A stretch of DNA of 64,000 nucleotides from Mariniphaga sediminis. Lineage in GTDB: Bacteria; Bacteroidota; Bacteroidia; Bacteroidales; Prolixibacteraceae. The notes under the pieces were generated by a model. The model was not told the origin of the DNA, did not search any database, and saw only the letters and a program-made list of their open reading frames with translations. Position numbers and translations under genes: made by a program. Below, in pieces: positions 8,338 to 17,792 of the stretch (position 1 is its first letter; every line of letters starts with the position of its first letter). The stretch lies in NCBI RefSeq assembly GCF_003573545.1, contig NZ_QWET01000019.1:24038-88037 (forward strand). Direction: 5' to 3'.

Positions 8338-9660
8338 CTACTGTAATTTTGAAAATGCCCGGGAAAAATCGGCTCCTGAAGGTTCCTGGAAAATTCTAAG
8401 ATCAAATTCAGGAATAACAGCCAGAATGTGATCGAAAATATCGGCCTGAATGGATTCGTACCGGTTCCAGGCTTTATCTTTGCAGAAAACGTATATTTCA
8501 ATGGGAAGCCCCTTTTCTGTAGGGTGAAGGTGACGTACAAGAAAAGTCATGTCGTTGTTAACCATGGGGTGCTGTTGCAGGTATACTTCAAGGTATTTTC
8601 TGAAGATGCCTACATTGGTTTGCCTGCGACCGCTAATTATATCTTCATCTGAAATGTTTTTCCTGATGTTGTATTCTTTAATCTCATTTTCTTTTTCTCT
8701 GACATAATCCCGGATCAACAGGAATTTTTCGAGTCGGTTCATCAGGGCAGTATCACATAGTTTGATGCTGGTCATGTCAATATTAACGGCCCGTTTTATC
8801 CTTCTTCCACCCGATTCTTCCATCCCTTTCCAGTTGATAAACGATTCGCTTACCATGGCATAGGTAGGAATTGTTGAAATGGTTCGGTCCCAGTTCTGAA
8901 CTTTTACCGTATTCAGGGTAATGTCGATTACTGTCCCGTCGGCGCCGTGGCTGCGCATTTCAACCCAGTCGCCAATTTTTACCATGTTGTTTCCCGAAAG
9001 CTGTATCGAAGCCACGAAGCCCAAAATCGAATCTTTAAATACCAACAGCAGCACGGCCCCCATAGCGCCAAGACCAGCCAGCAGTACGGTTGGGTCTCGT
9101 TCCAGTAGAATAGAAACGATTAAAATTCCGGCGAGGGAGAACATCAGTATTTTAAAAAGTTGAATGTATCCTTTTATCGGCCGGTGCTGGGCGTAAGGTG
9201 TTGTGTTGTATATGTCGAGACCTGCGTTGAGAAATGAACTGACTACAAAAATGAAAATCAACACAAAATAAACCTGGGCCGTTTTTGTGAGGAAACTGGC
9301 CAGCCCGAGGTAGTAATCCTGCGAAAGCATGTTCAAGGCATTCTGGCTTAGCTCACTCAATTCCTGGTGAATAACAGGCGATGAAAAATCGGCTGCATAG
9401 TAAAGAATAAATGCCGGCACAAGATGGGCAAGATTCCTGAATACTTTCCGTTTCACCAACACATCGTCCCATTTCGTTTTGGTACGACGGGCGATACGCG
9501 TAACAATGCCTACAAAAATTTTTCGGGTTAAGAAATGGCCTAGCCATGCCAGAAAAACCAGCACTATTAAAGTGATAAATGCGGCACCGGGTTTGGCAAA
9601 CATTTCCAGTCCGTCCATTCCCCTGATATTTTTAAGTAGAAATTCGTATAGAGATCTCAT
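8338..9660 (-). CDS. Mechanosensitive ion channel, MscS family, YbdG-like
   Basis: A 440-residue membrane protein with several N-terminal hydrophobic helices followed by the MscS pore helix and beta domain. The pore-lining helix is the glycine/alanine-rich stretch around LLAGLGAMGAVLLLVFKD, then GFVASIQLSG and the beta-domain segment VKIGDWVEM. The long cytoplasmic tail contains TLNTVKVQNWDRTISTIPTY and SFINWKGMEESGGRRIKR, which resemble the E. coli YbdG branch rather than small MscS. The likely role is relief of mild hypo-osmotic stress, inferred from the family. It is a single gene, divergent from the M64 peptidase gene. Confidence 0.88.
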   Translation of the reverse strand: MRSLYEFLLKNIRGMDGLEMFAKPGAAFITLIVLVFLAWLGHFLTRKIFVGIVTRIARRTKTKWDDVLVKRKVFRNLAHLVPAFILYYAADFSSPVIHQELSELSQNALNMLSQDYYLGLASFLTKTAQVYFVLIFIFVVSSFLNAGLDIYNTTPYAQHRPIKGYIQLFKILMFSLAGILIVSILLERDPTVLLAGLGAMGAVLLLVFKDSILGFVASIQLSGNNMVKIGDWVEMRSHGADGTVIDITLNTVKVQNWDRTISTIPTYAMVSESFINWKGMEESGGRRIKRAVNIDMTSIKLCDTALMNRLEKFLLIRDYVREKENEIKEYNIRKNISDEDIISGRRQTNVGIFRKYLEVYLQQHPMVNNDMTFLVRHLHPTEKGLPIEIYVFCKDKAWNRYESIQADIFDHILAVIPEFDLRIFQEPSGADFSRAFSKLQ

Positions 9661-9713
9661 TATCTGTTAAGCTGATATTTTTAATTTTAGCCAAAAATAG
9701 TAAATGCTGTAAA

Positions 9714-10988
9714 ATGAAACGGAGGTTCCTTTTATTTCTTTTGGTTTTACCTGTGTTTTGCGCAGGACAGGTAGTTTTTTCCGATTTTTTTCTGAAAAAA
9801 TCTTTGCGGTTCGACTTTTTGCTTGGAGGGAATGACACCGAAGTAGTAGTTTATCCAGGAAATATGAAGCAGGAACCTCATTGGGGAGGATCATTAACCA
9901 ACCTGATAGATACATTCCATTACGGTACGTATCGGTTTCGTGTTTTTGATGCAGCGTCAGGTAGTTTGTTGTATTCCAAAGGATTCAGTACACTCTTTCA
10001 TGAATGGCAGACTACCTCAGAAGCAAAGGAAAAGAATAGAACGTTTCAACAGGCTGCTATTTTCCCTTTCCCCAAAAAAAATGTAAGACTTGAAATTGAT
10101 GCGCGGCAATGGGAGGGGGAATTTAAAACCCTGTTCAGAACTGAAATTGATCCGAAGGATTATTTTATTTTAAAGGAAACTTCACATCCTTTTGAGACGG
10201 TAACCATTGAAGAGCACGGAAGACCTGAAGAAAAAGTAGATGTGGTGATCCTTGCCGAAGGGTACACTTCAGAAGAAATGGATAAGTTTGTAGAAGATGC
10301 CCGCAGGGTAACCGGTTATTTATTTGAAGAAGAGCCCTTCCGTTCAGAAAGAGAGAAATTCAATGTCAGGGCAGTATTAACTCCATCCGTGAATTCCGGA
10401 ACCGATATGCCAGGTGACGGTGTTTATAAAAATACGGCCTTCAATTCTACATTTTATACATTTGATCTGCCACGCTATTTGACTGTTAGTGATATGGAGT
10501 CCGTTTACGATGCAGCATCCGTTGTTCCTTACGATCATATTTACGTGCTTGTAAATACCGAGCGTTACGGGGGTGGGGGATTTTATAATTTTCTGAATGT
10601 TTGTTCTTCTGATAACCAATCAACGAAAGAAGTTTTCGTGCATGAGTTCGGTCATGGTTTTGCCGGCTTGGGGGATGAGTACTACAGTTCGGCTGTTGCG
10701 TATGAAGATTTTTACAACCTGGAAGCAGAGCCTTGGGAACCCAATCTGACAACGTTGAAGGATTTTAGCCAAAAATGGGTGAATATGGTAGAAGATGCAA
10801 CACCCGTTCCAACTCCAAGAAAAGCAAAATACCGCGATGTGGTGGGAGTTTATGAGGGGGGAGGGTACCTGGCTAATGGGATTTACAGCCCTTTTATGGA
10901 TTGCCGGATGAAAAGCAACAATGCCCAACAGTTTTGCCCGGTGTGCACAAAAGCTATCAGAGAAGTGATTAATTTTCACTGTCAATAA
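9714..10988 (+). CDS. Secreted M64 family metallopeptidase (IgA peptidase M64)
   Basis: A 424-residue secreted zinc peptidase. The signal peptide MKRRFLLFLLVLPVFCAGQ is followed by an M64 N-terminal beta domain, then the catalytic domain, with the zinc site HEFGH (H310, E311, H314) and the downstream GLGDEYY. The C-terminus has cysteine-containing motifs (MDCRMKSN and FCPVCTKAI) typical of the family. The type member is the Clostridium ramosum IgA protease, but most Bacteroidota homologues have no known substrate, so IgA cleavage should not be assumed. It is monocistronic. A short AT-rich gap separates it from the divergent MscS gene. Confidence 0.9.
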   Translation: MKRRFLLFLLVLPVFCAGQVVFSDFFLKKSLRFDFLLGGNDTEVVVYPGNMKQEPHWGGSLTNLIDTFHYGTYRFRVFDAASGSLLYSKGFSTLFHEWQTTSEAKEKNRTFQQAAIFPFPKKNVRLEIDARQWEGEFKTLFRTEIDPKDYFILKETSHPFETVTIEEHGRPEEKVDVVILAEGYTSEEMDKFVEDARRVTGYLFEEEPFRSEREKFNVRAVLTPSVNSGTDMPGDGVYKNTAFNSTFYTFDLPRYLTVSDMESVYDAASVVPYDHIYVLVNTERYGGGGFYNFLNVCSSDNQSTKEVFVHEFGHGFAGLGDEYYSSAVAYEDFYNLEAEPWEPNLTTLKDFSQKWVNMVEDATPVPTPRKAKYRDVVGVYEGGGYLANGIYSPFMDCRMKSNNAQQFCPVCTKAIREVINFHCQ

Positions 10989-11042
10989 AAAAACGAACCT
11001 GGTACCCCAAATCCGTTTTCTGTTTTATTGAATGAGAAATTG

Positions 11043-11369
11043 CTACTCCTTTTTTGACAGGTGGTTGATTATCAGGTGAGCTACAACCAGGCCAACTCCA
11101 CCAAAAAAGAAGATCATAGTGAAAAAGGCTACTACTTCGTCAATTAAACTGGACAGAGCATAGCCGGTGATAACACCCACAGCGGCCCCAATCAGGAAAA
11201 TACCCCATTTCATGAGCGCATATTTTGACGGCTCCGTTTTGAAAATACCGGCATCGGCTCCTTTCTCAATAAGGGCCAGCCTTTCTTTCGTTCGTGTAGT
11301 CCAGTACACATACAAGACGGCAAAAATTGCCAGGAAAAAACCGATTGGTACAAATATTCCTTCTTCCAT
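11043..11369 (-). CDS. DUF6249 family small membrane protein
   Basis: A 108-residue protein with three hydrophobic segments: residues 3-22, about 53-75 and 83-102. The middle contains the family phrase ERLALIEKGADAGIF before the second helix. Function is unknown. In Bacteroidota such proteins commonly sit beside an ECF sigma factor gene, and here it is divergent from one (start at 11509), so it may belong to the same stress or envelope circuit. Confidence 0.7.
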   Translation of the reverse strand: MEEGIFVPIGFFLAIFAVLYVYWTTRTKERLALIEKGADAGIFKTEPSKYALMKWGIFLIGAAVGVITGYALSSLIDEVVAFFTMIFFFGGVGLVVAHLIINHLSKKE

Positions 11370-11445
11370 GATATTAAATTTTAAATTGTTCGTTTTTATT
11401 GTTTTCTGCTTTTTTGACGCCGCGACATTTTTTTGGTTACACTAT

Positions 11446-11474
11446 TTTGAAAAAAAATATTCTCAATAATTTTG
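11446..11474 (+). promoter_or_regulatory. Promoter of the ECF sigma gene at 11.5 kb
   Basis: TTTG (11446-11449), 17-base spacer, TAATTTTG (11467-11474): both Bacteroidota elements. The transcript would start near 11480, about 30 bases before the ATG. Confidence 0.6.
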
Positions 11475-11508
11475 TAACCAGTCAGGAAAAATATCGTCAA
11501 AGTGACAG

Positions 11509-12075
11509 ATGGAAAAGAAAGACGATAATTATTATATAGAAAAAGTAAAAAATGGTCAGGCCAATTACTTTTCATATATCGTAGATAAGTACCAGGATAT
11601 TGTTTTTTCCATCGCGCTTAAAGTTCTTAGAAATCGTGAAGATGCAGAGGAAATGGCCCAGGAGAGTTTTGTAAAAGCCTTCAGGTCATTGCATTCTTTT
11701 AAAGGAAAGTCTAAGTTTTCGACATGGTTGTACCGAATTACCTACAATACATGTATTTCGGAAACCCGAAAAAAGAAGCATCATTTTATATTTACCGATG
11801 ATGTGCAGATTCGTGACGAAGCGGAAGAGCTGAATTTGGACGGTATTCCTGAGGAAAACCGGGAGAAGTATGTTAAGGCTGCACTGGAAAAACTTCCGGA
11901 AGATGAGTATACACTGGTTTTATTGTACTATTTTGAGGATCAGTCTGTCGATGAAATCAGCCGGATTACAGGCTTAACAGCAAGTAACGTAAAAGTTAAA
12001 TTGCACCGGGTACGAAAAAAGCTATATACGATTTTGGATGATATGTTGAAAGAAGAATTATATGCCATATTATGA
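11509..12075 (+). CDS. RNA polymerase ECF sigma-70 factor
   Basis: A 188-residue ECF sigma with region 2 (FSYIVDKYQDIVFSIALKVL, then DAEEMAQESFVKAF and STWLYRITYNTC) and region 4 (YTLVLLYYFEDQSVDEISRI, then ASNVKVKLHRVRKKL). These recognise -10-like and -35-like elements respectively. The stop codon overlaps the start of the next gene by 4 bases (ATGA), so the two are co-translated; the partner is a small membrane protein that may act as its anti-sigma factor. Confidence 0.9.
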   Translation: MEKKDDNYYIEKVKNGQANYFSYIVDKYQDIVFSIALKVLRNREDAEEMAQESFVKAFRSLHSFKGKSKFSTWLYRITYNTCISETRKKKHHFIFTDDVQIRDEAEELNLDGIPEENREKYVKAALEKLPEDEYTLVLLYYFEDQSVDEISRITGLTASNVKVKLHRVRKKLYTILDDMLKEELYAIL

Positions 12076-12479
12076 AGACATTTGAAGAAGATTTGGAGTT
12101 GAAGCAGTTGTTGAAGAATGTGAAAACGGAATCGCCAGGGAGTGATTTTTCAGCCCGGGTGATGAAGCAGATTTTTGCTGAGCAAGCTGCATTGGAGCGG
12201 GTTCGTAAAGAACCTGTTCTGGGAAAAGGTTTTTGGGTTATCCTTTCTCTTTTTGCCGTTTTAATTGCTGCCGTTGCATTGTCGCCGGGGGCCCCTGCAT
12301 CAAACACTACTCCAGCCTTACTGTCTGAAATAAATACAGATGCTGTTATGACAGGTTACCGGTTGTTTTTTGAGAAGCTTGGAGGTTTGCCGGTGAGCAT
12401 TGCCGGAATATTTCTGGCCACTTCACTGCTGGTTTTTCTGGAGAAGATTTTAGGATCACGCAATCAGGTACTCTCATAG
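12072..12479 (+). CDS. Small membrane protein co-translated with an ECF sigma; possible anti-sigma
   Basis: A 135-residue protein without a recognised family. The first 50 residues are soluble and charged, including TESPGSDFSARVMKQIF, a phrase resembling the short cytoplasmic N-termini of Bacteroidota sigma partners. Two hydrophobic segments follow (about residues 52-72 and 105-125). Because it overlaps the sigma gene by ATGA and has a cytosolic N-terminus tethered to the membrane, an anti-sigma role is the natural inference, but no ZAS zinc motif is visible. A strong terminator follows it. Confidence 0.6.
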   Translation: MKTFEEDLELKQLLKNVKTESPGSDFSARVMKQIFAEQAALERVRKEPVLGKGFWVILSLFAVLIAAVALSPGAPASNTTPALLSEINTDAVMTGYRLFFEKLGGLPVSIAGIFLATSLLVFLEKILGSRNQVLS

Positions 12480-12504
12480 ATAAAATGAGAGGTTTTATCC
12501 ATAT

Positions 12505-12533
12505 AATTCCGGTTACAGACCGGAATTTTTTTT
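12505..12533 (+). terminator. Intrinsic terminator after the ECF sigma operon
   Basis: A 9-bp perfect stem, AATTCCGGT (12505-12513) and ACCGGAATT (12519-12527), with loop TACAG, then a T-run. It lies between convergent genes and ends almost at the hldD stop. Confidence 0.85.
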
Positions 12534-13497
12534 AATAGCATGCTTCGGGCATCAGATATTTTTCTACATATAAACCAACTCCGTCTTCGAGATTTGTAAA
12601 AGGGCTGTTGTAGCCAATATCTCTGAGTTTCTGTATGTCGGCTTCTGTAAAATACTGGTAGCGGCCGCGTAAATCAACCGGAGTGTCAATAAAAGATATT
12701 TCCGGATTCAGTTTCATGCTGTTAAAAACAGCATGGGTTAAATCCAAAAATGAACGCGCTTTCCCTGTCCCCACGTTATAAATTCCCGGATGTTTCTGAT
12801 TGTTCATAAAGAAGATCATAACATCGGTAATATCATTTACAAAAATAAAGTCACGACTTTGCTCTCCGTCGCGGTAATTTTTGTGATGAGACCTGAAAAG
12901 TTTCATTTTCCCGTTTTTTCGAATGGTTTGAAAAGCGTGGAGTACCACAGAAGCCATTCTTCCTTTGTGGTATTCATTCGGGCCATAAACATTGAAAAAT
13001 TTTAACCCAGTCCAGAAAGGGGGCGTATGGGTTTGTTTTAATGCCCACACATCAAAGTCGTGTTTCGACCAGCCATACAGGTTGAGGGGCCGAAGGTGTG
13101 ATACATTATCGTGGGCATCGGAAAAACCACTCTCACCGTTGCCGTAAGTAGCTGCAGAAGACGCATAAAGTAAAGGGACCTGAATTTCAGCGCAAATGTT
13201 CCATAACCTTTGGGAATAAATAAGGTTGAGTTGCTGGTAAAGGTCTGGCTCCAGGCCCACCGTGTCTGTCCGCGCCCCCATATGAAAAATGAAGTCAACC
13301 TCTGAGGCATGTTTGATGAGCCACTTGAAAAATTTATCCCTGTCGATAAATTTCCGGTATTTTTTTTTGAAAAGATTTACGTCTTTCAACGGATCGTCAA
13401 AACGATCAACCAAAACCAAATCAGTATATCCTGCCTGATTTAGCTTACCTGTTAAATAACTGCCAATAAATCCGGCAGCTCCAGTTACTACTATCAT
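12532..13497 (-). CDS. hldD: ADP-L-glycero-D-manno-heptose 6-epimerase
   Basis: An NAD(P)-dependent short-chain epimerase that makes the L,D-heptose nucleotide used in the lipopolysaccharide inner core. The Rossmann GxxGxxG appears at the N-terminus (VTGAAGFIGSYL). The catalytic YxxxK is in LYGWSKHDFD, preceded by the serine-rich YASSAATYG. HldD-specific features are FFNVYGPNEYHKGRMASVV and the substrate loop YRDGEQSRDFIFV. At 321 residues it matches HldD length. No other heptose genes (hldE, gmhB, waaC) are near. The neighbour on the other side is folE, divergent across 333 bases. Confidence 0.92.
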   Translation of the reverse strand: MIVVTGAAGFIGSYLTGKLNQAGYTDLVLVDRFDDPLKDVNLFKKKYRKFIDRDKFFKWLIKHASEVDFIFHMGARTDTVGLEPDLYQQLNLIYSQRLWNICAEIQVPLLYASSAATYGNGESGFSDAHDNVSHLRPLNLYGWSKHDFDVWALKQTHTPPFWTGLKFFNVYGPNEYHKGRMASVVLHAFQTIRKNGKMKLFRSHHKNYRDGEQSRDFIFVNDITDVMIFFMNNQKHPGIYNVGTGKARSFLDLTHAVFNSMKLNPEISFIDTPVDLRGRYQYFTEADIQKLRDIGYNSPFTNLEDGVGLYVEKYLMPEACY

Positions 13498-13830
13498 CTT
13501 TCAAAGCGGTTTAATTCGGTAAATAAAAAACGTTATTTGCCGATGTGGTCAGTTTTATAACTTTCTAATTTTTTAAATATTGTGCGAACAGAAAATATTT
13601 TGAGTACTGAATGCCAAATGACTGTGAAAATATGCAAAGGGTATTTGTCTGTTTTTACTTCTTTGATAAACCTGAATACATTGTAACGGTTTAACCTTTA
13701 GTTTTTTGAAAGTTTATCTTTTCCCGGATATTCCTAAACAGATCTTAGGGTTTTCAAAAACTAACCCATGATTCATTCCGATTTTCTGAAAAAAAACAGA
13801 TCTTTGTATGAACTTTAAGAGCATAAAATA
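13498..13830. other. Intergenic region between divergent hldD and folE
   Basis: AT-rich, 333 bases. No open frame, hairpin or exact TAnnTTTG element was found; the nearest near-match is GATCTTTG ending about 25 bases before the folE ATG. It presumably holds the promoters of both flanking genes. Confidence 0.4.
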
Positions 13831-14454
13831 ATGAGCACAACTGAAATAAATAATTCCAACGTTTACGAGAGAATAGAGGTTTATGATGAGGCTTTGACCA
13901 ATAAACTTTCCAAAAATTACCGTGATATTCTGGAACTGATTGGGGAAGATATTTCGCGCGAAGGACTCGACAAAACCCCTGAAAGAGTGGCTAAGGCCAT
14001 GCAGTTTTTGTTGCAGGGATACAAAAATGATCCGGTAGAGGTTTTGCAGTCTGCCATGTTTAAAGAAGACTACCGGCAAATGGTAATTGTAAAAGATATT
14101 GAAATCTATTCTCTGTGTGAACACCACCTTTTGCCCTTCTTTGGAAAAGCACATGTAGCATACATTCCAAACGGAACCATTACCGGGTTGAGTAAAATTG
14201 CCCGTGTGGTTGATATTTTTTCGCGCCGGCTGCAGGTGCAGGAGCGGTTAACGTCTCAAATCAAAGAATGTATCCAGGAAACATTGAAACCTTTGGGGGT
14301 AGCTGTTGTTATTGAAGCTCAACATTTGTGTATGCAAATGCGGGGGATTCAGAAACAGCACTCCATTACAACTACTTCCGATTTTACCGGGGCTTTTCAG
14401 AAAAATGCCACACGGGATGAGTTTATCAAGCTCATCAGTACCAAATTCAGTTAG
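13831..14454 (+). CDS. folE: GTP cyclohydrolase I
   Basis: A 207-residue FolE that converts GTP to 7,8-dihydroneopterin triphosphate, the first step of folate and related pterin synthesis. Zinc ligands are visible at C96 and H99 in [10 protein letters not shown] and at C167 in [11 protein letters not shown]. Other family blocks are [31 protein letters not shown] and the C-terminal FLQLI-like tail. Clear type IA enzyme. Its stop lies two bases from the stop of the convergent lactonase gene. Confidence 0.95.
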   Translation: MSTTEINNSNVYERIEVYDEALTNKLSKNYRDILELIGEDISREGLDKTPERVAKAMQFLLQGYKNDPVEVLQSAMFKEDYRQMVIVKDIEIYSLCEHHLLPFFGKAHVAYIPNGTITGLSKIARVVDIFSRRLQVQERLTSQIKECIQETLKPLGVAVVIEAQHLCMQMRGIQKQHSITTTSDFTGAFQKNATRDEFIKLISTKFS

Positions 14455-14456
14455 GT

Positions 14457-15575
14457 TTAAAGGAAGTCGAGACAAACCGGGGAAGGCAGCGCTAGTTCCT
14501 TTCCTGAAAACACAGGGAGACCTGTTTCTTTATTTAAGGTAAAAACCACAATATTCCCACTTTTCTGGTTGGCAACCAGCATAAATTTTCCATCGGGACT
14601 GAGGACAAAGTTTCTTGGCCAATCCCCTTCTGTAGGCACAGATGTTTGCCACTCAAGCATCTGTGTTGAGTTGTCTATTTTAAACACAGCAATGGAATTA
14701 TGCCCTCTGTTGGAACCATATAAATACCGCCCGTCAGGGGAAACATGAATGTCAGCACAATAGCTTCGACCTGTAAAACCTTCAGGTAACGTGGAAATTG
14801 TTTGCAGCTCCTCCCAGGTTTTTCCATTTTTTTTGAATGAAGTGATAGTGGAGTTCAGTTCGTTTATCACATATATAACCTTATTGTTTGGATGGAAGTC
14901 GAAGTGCCGTGGACCTGCACCGGGAGCCATCTTAACGAATGGTTGTCGGGCCGGAATGAGTTCCCCCTTTTTTACATCGAATATATTTAACTGGTCGGTT
15001 CCCAAATCAGCGCTAAAGGCTTGGGAGCCATTCCTTGAAAAACGAATAGAGTGGGCATGTGGCGCACTTTGTCTTGCTTTATCCGGGCCGGAACCTTGGT
15101 TTACAATCGTCGAACTGGCAGGTTTCAGACTTCCGTCTTCGTTTACCCCGTACAGAGAGGTAGTTCCACTGCTGTAAGTGGCTATGGCAACATATTTTCC
15201 GTTGGGCGAAACATCTACATGGCATGGACCGGCTCCGTGAGAAATCTGTTTGTTAATAAATTCGAGCTCTCCGTCGGGTTGTATCCGGTAAGCGTTTACA
15301 TATCCCCCCGGTTTTTCATTTCCTGAAGAAGCCCGGGTCACGGCAAAAAGGTGTTTCCGGTCAGGAGAAATCGTCAGGAACGATGGATCTTCAACTCCCT
15401 TAAAAGTTTTTTCTAACGAGATTTCGCCTGTTGTACTATCGAAATGACAAAGGTAAATACCCTCTGCTCCTTCGGAAGTATAAGTGCCTACATATATTTT
15501 TTGCATTGGGTTCTCCTGACTCAAAGCAGGAACGAATAATACGCATAAAATCAGTCCGGTTAAAATTTTATTCAT
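14457..15575 (-). CDS. Secreted lactonase-family beta-propeller protein (Pgl/YbhE-like)
   Basis: A 372-residue protein with signal peptide MNKILTGLILCVLFVPALSQ and a seven-bladed propeller of the 6-phosphogluconolactonase (YbhE) family. The opening IYVGTYTSEGAEGIYLCHFD is diagnostic. Further family blocks are GPCHVDVSPNGKYVA, PHAHSIRFS, GPRHFDFHPN, CADIHVSPDGRYLYGSNRG and WPRNFVLSPDGKFMLVANQ. Cytosolic members hydrolyse 6-phosphogluconolactone, but this copy is exported and so probably acts on another lactone or sugar. The enzyme class is inferred from the fold. The divergent neighbour encodes another secreted propeller protein. Confidence 0.85.
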   Translation of the reverse strand: MNKILTGLILCVLFVPALSQENPMQKIYVGTYTSEGAEGIYLCHFDSTTGEISLEKTFKGVEDPSFLTISPDRKHLFAVTRASSGNEKPGGYVNAYRIQPDGELEFINKQISHGAGPCHVDVSPNGKYVAIATYSSGTTSLYGVNEDGSLKPASSTIVNQGSGPDKARQSAPHAHSIRFSRNGSQAFSADLGTDQLNIFDVKKGELIPARQPFVKMAPGAGPRHFDFHPNNKVIYVINELNSTITSFKKNGKTWEELQTISTLPEGFTGRSYCADIHVSPDGRYLYGSNRGHNSIAVFKIDNSTQMLEWQTSVPTEGDWPRNFVLSPDGKFMLVANQKSGNIVVFTLNKETGLPVFSGKELALPSPVCLDFL

Positions 15576-15688
15576 GGTAAACCATTCATTTATTTGTTAA
15601 AAGAATTGATCCCAAGTTGAACATTTTTTTGCAATAAATGCTATTAAATTGTAACTTTTTATCTGATTCACTTTAAAACAAACAAATC

Positions 15689-16522
15689 ATGAAAACGACA
15701 CTACTTTTTGGTTTAATGCTATTTTTAATTTCTGGCTTATGTCCGCTGAAGGCCCAAAAACTGGAAAAAGTATGGGAAATTTCTGACGGATTGAAGACCC
15801 CTGAATCTGTTCTTTTTGATGCAGAACGGGCAATCATTTATGTTTCCAACATCAATGGGAATCCAACCGAAAAAAATGGAGTAGGGTTCATCAGTATTTT
15901 AAATGCCGATGGAAGCATGAAGGAACCGGAGTGGGTGAAGAATTTGAATGCACCCAAAGGAATGGCTGTTTATGACGGTAAACTGTATGTTTCAGATATC
16001 GATCAGTTGGTGGAGATTGATATTGAAAAAGGGAAAATCCTGAGTAGATATTATGCTCCGGGTGCTGTTTTTCTGAACGATGTGGCAGCAGGAACAGATG
16101 GGAAGGTTTTCGTTTCAGATACCCGTACGGCTAAAATTTATCTGCTTGATCAGGGGAGCCTTACCTTGTGGATGGAAGGGGACCCATTTGAATCGCCCAA
16201 TGGTTTATTTATTGAAGAAGGAAAACTTTTTGTGGGCGATAAAAATATATACGAAGTAGACATTAAAACGAAATTAGTTAGCCAGATTATTTCCGATGCT
16301 GGCGGAGTGGACGGTTTGGAAAAGAACAACGAAGGAGAGTTTGTTTTTTCCAATTGGCCGGGACGGATTTTTATTCACCGAAACGGGAAGAATATTAAGC
16401 TCCTTGATACTACTGAGCAAGAACTTAATACAGCCGATCTGGATTTTGCTCTGGACCAGGGATTGGTTTTGGTTCCCACATTTTTCGACAACCGGGTTGT
16501 TGCTTACCGGATTGTTGATTAA
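15689..16522 (+). CDS. Secreted SMP-30/gluconolactonase-like beta-propeller protein
   Basis: A 277-residue secreted protein; the signal peptide ends near CPLKAQ. The repeats have the form 'IIYVSNINGNP', 'GKLYVSDIDQLVEID', 'GKVFVSDTRTAKIYLLD', 'GKLFVGDKNIYEVD', characteristic of NHL/SMP-30-type six-bladed propellers. A catalytic metal site typical of true gluconolactonases (E, N, N, D) is not obvious, though FLNDVAAGTDGKVFVSD resembles the family NDV motif. It may be an enzyme or a binding protein. The next gene (CDGSH protein) starts 33 bases downstream in the same direction and could be co-transcribed. Confidence 0.7.
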   Translation: MKTTLLFGLMLFLISGLCPLKAQKLEKVWEISDGLKTPESVLFDAERAIIYVSNINGNPTEKNGVGFISILNADGSMKEPEWVKNLNAPKGMAVYDGKLYVSDIDQLVEIDIEKGKILSRYYAPGAVFLNDVAAGTDGKVFVSDTRTAKIYLLDQGSLTLWMEGDPFESPNGLFIEEGKLFVGDKNIYEVDIKTKLVSQIISDAGGVDGLEKNNEGEFVFSNWPGRIFIHRNGKNIKLLDTTEQELNTADLDFALDQGLVLVPTFFDNRVVAYRIVD

Positions 16523-16555
16523 CTTGCGCGAACATAAAATCAGTAGATAGAAAGT

Positions 16556-16792
16556 ATGTCAGAACCAAAAATTGCAGCAAAATTCCCGAAACAGGTAACA
16601 CTCGAGCCTGGCACTTATTACTGGTGCGCTTGCGGGAGGAGTGAGAACCAACCGTTTTGCGACGGATCACATAAAACGACTGAGTTCACTCCTGTGGCTT
16701 TCAGTGTGGAAGAAACAAAGAAAGTGTGGCTTTGCCAGTGTAAACATTCAGGGAACAAGCCTTACTGCGACGGTACACACCGGGAACTGTAA
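16556..16792 (+). CDS. Dual CDGSH iron-sulfur domain protein
   Basis: A 78-residue protein built of two CDGSH [2Fe-2S] sites. The first is CAC followed by PFCDGSH; the second is CQC followed by PYCDGTH (CDGSH with a Thr substitution). Each cluster is held by three Cys and one His, which makes it redox-labile and transferable. Function in bacteria is poorly known; roles in Fe-S or electron transfer and redox sensing are suggested for relatives. It is convergent with the rubredoxin-flavin reductase gene 19 bases away. Confidence 0.9.
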   Translation: MSEPKIAAKFPKQVTLEPGTYYWCACGRSENQPFCDGSHKTTEFTPVAFSVEETKKVWLCQCKHSGNKPYCDGTHREL

Positions 16793-16811
16793 TTCTTTTA
16801 CACCCGTTCTG

Positions 16812-17567
16812 TTAACTGTTCCTTTTGAAGTATTCTTTCCCCGCATTACAAATCGGACATCTGTAATCGTCCGGTAAATCCTCAAATGGTGTTCCGGGAG
16901 GAATACCTGCCGAAGGATCACCCTCTTCCGGATCGTATTGAAAACCGCAGACGGTGCAGACAAATGGATCCATGTTGCCCCCCTCTTTTTGCACTGTCTC
17001 TTCTTCTTTGGGCTTTGCAGGTTCCGGCTTTTTGTTCTCGGTGTCTTCTTTTTCAAGTGTTTCTTTGTTGATATATGTGGGAGAGTGTTTTGGCGAAAGC
17101 ATCTTGTATTTTTCGCGGTAGTAGGCATACGTAAGTGGCTCCTCGTCCGAAATTATATTGCTGTCCAGAACCTCACCGATAATCAAAATATGTGATCCTA
17201 CATCCTGGGTTGAAACAACTTTACAGTCGAACCAGGCAACGGATGAATCCAAGACAATAGGGGCGCCCGTTTTTGCCGTTATTGTTTCTACATTGCGGAA
17301 CTTGTCTAAATCAGTGCTGGACATAAAGCCAAATTCTCCTATAAGCGAGGTGCTTGCGCTCTTGCCCAATACTGAAACGGAAAATATTTTGCTTTGAAGG
17401 ATTTTTTCAACAGAAGCATTTTTTTTATGACAACTGACTGCAATTTGTGCAGGCTCTGAAGTCACCTGGAAAACAGTGTTTCCAATGTAACCTGCATTTT
17501 GACCATTAAAACGGGTGGATATTATATAGAGACCATACGATAACTTGTGAAACGCTTTGTACTTCAT
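16812..17567 (-). CDS. Flavin reductase-rubredoxin fusion (high-molecular-weight rubredoxin, Hrb-like)
   Basis: A 251-residue fusion. Residues 1-155 form an FMN-binding flavin reductase-like domain ([14 protein letters not shown], then CHKKNAS and [12 protein letters not shown]). A linker rich in Lys, Glu and Pro (about 160-195) leads to a C-terminal rubredoxin with [17 protein letters not shown] and [15 protein letters not shown], giving the four iron-binding cysteines. The best characterised analogue is the Moorella Hrb, which passes electrons from NADH to a flavodiiron protein for oxygen or nitric-oxide reduction. No flavodiiron gene is in this window. This suggests an anaerobe that handles occasional oxygen. 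Confidence 0.9.
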   Translation of the reverse strand: MKYKAFHKLSYGLYIISTRFNGQNAGYIGNTVFQVTSEPAQIAVSCHKKNASVEKILQSKIFSVSVLGKSASTSLIGEFGFMSSTDLDKFRNVETITAKTGAPIVLDSSVAWFDCKVVSTQDVGSHILIIGEVLDSNIISDEEPLTYAYYREKYKMLSPKHSPTYINKETLEKEDTENKKPEPAKPKEEETVQKEGGNMDPFVCTVCGFQYDPEEGDPSAGIPPGTPFEDLPDDYRCPICNAGKEYFKRNS

Positions 17568-17792
17568 ATTTCTTCTTATTTTTTAGACATTCATAAAAAT
17601 AGTAATTCATTTTACGATTGAATGAGAATTGTATAATTTCCTCAAAGATTTAATATCTGTGAATTTTATTTCTCCTTCTTTTTGTTCCCAAATTCGAAAA
17701 AATTGTTTCAAAAGGGGAAAATATTAAAAAAATATTCCTATTTTGGTACAAAGTTTTAAGGTTTTGGACGATTTAATTTAAAATTTTTGAAG

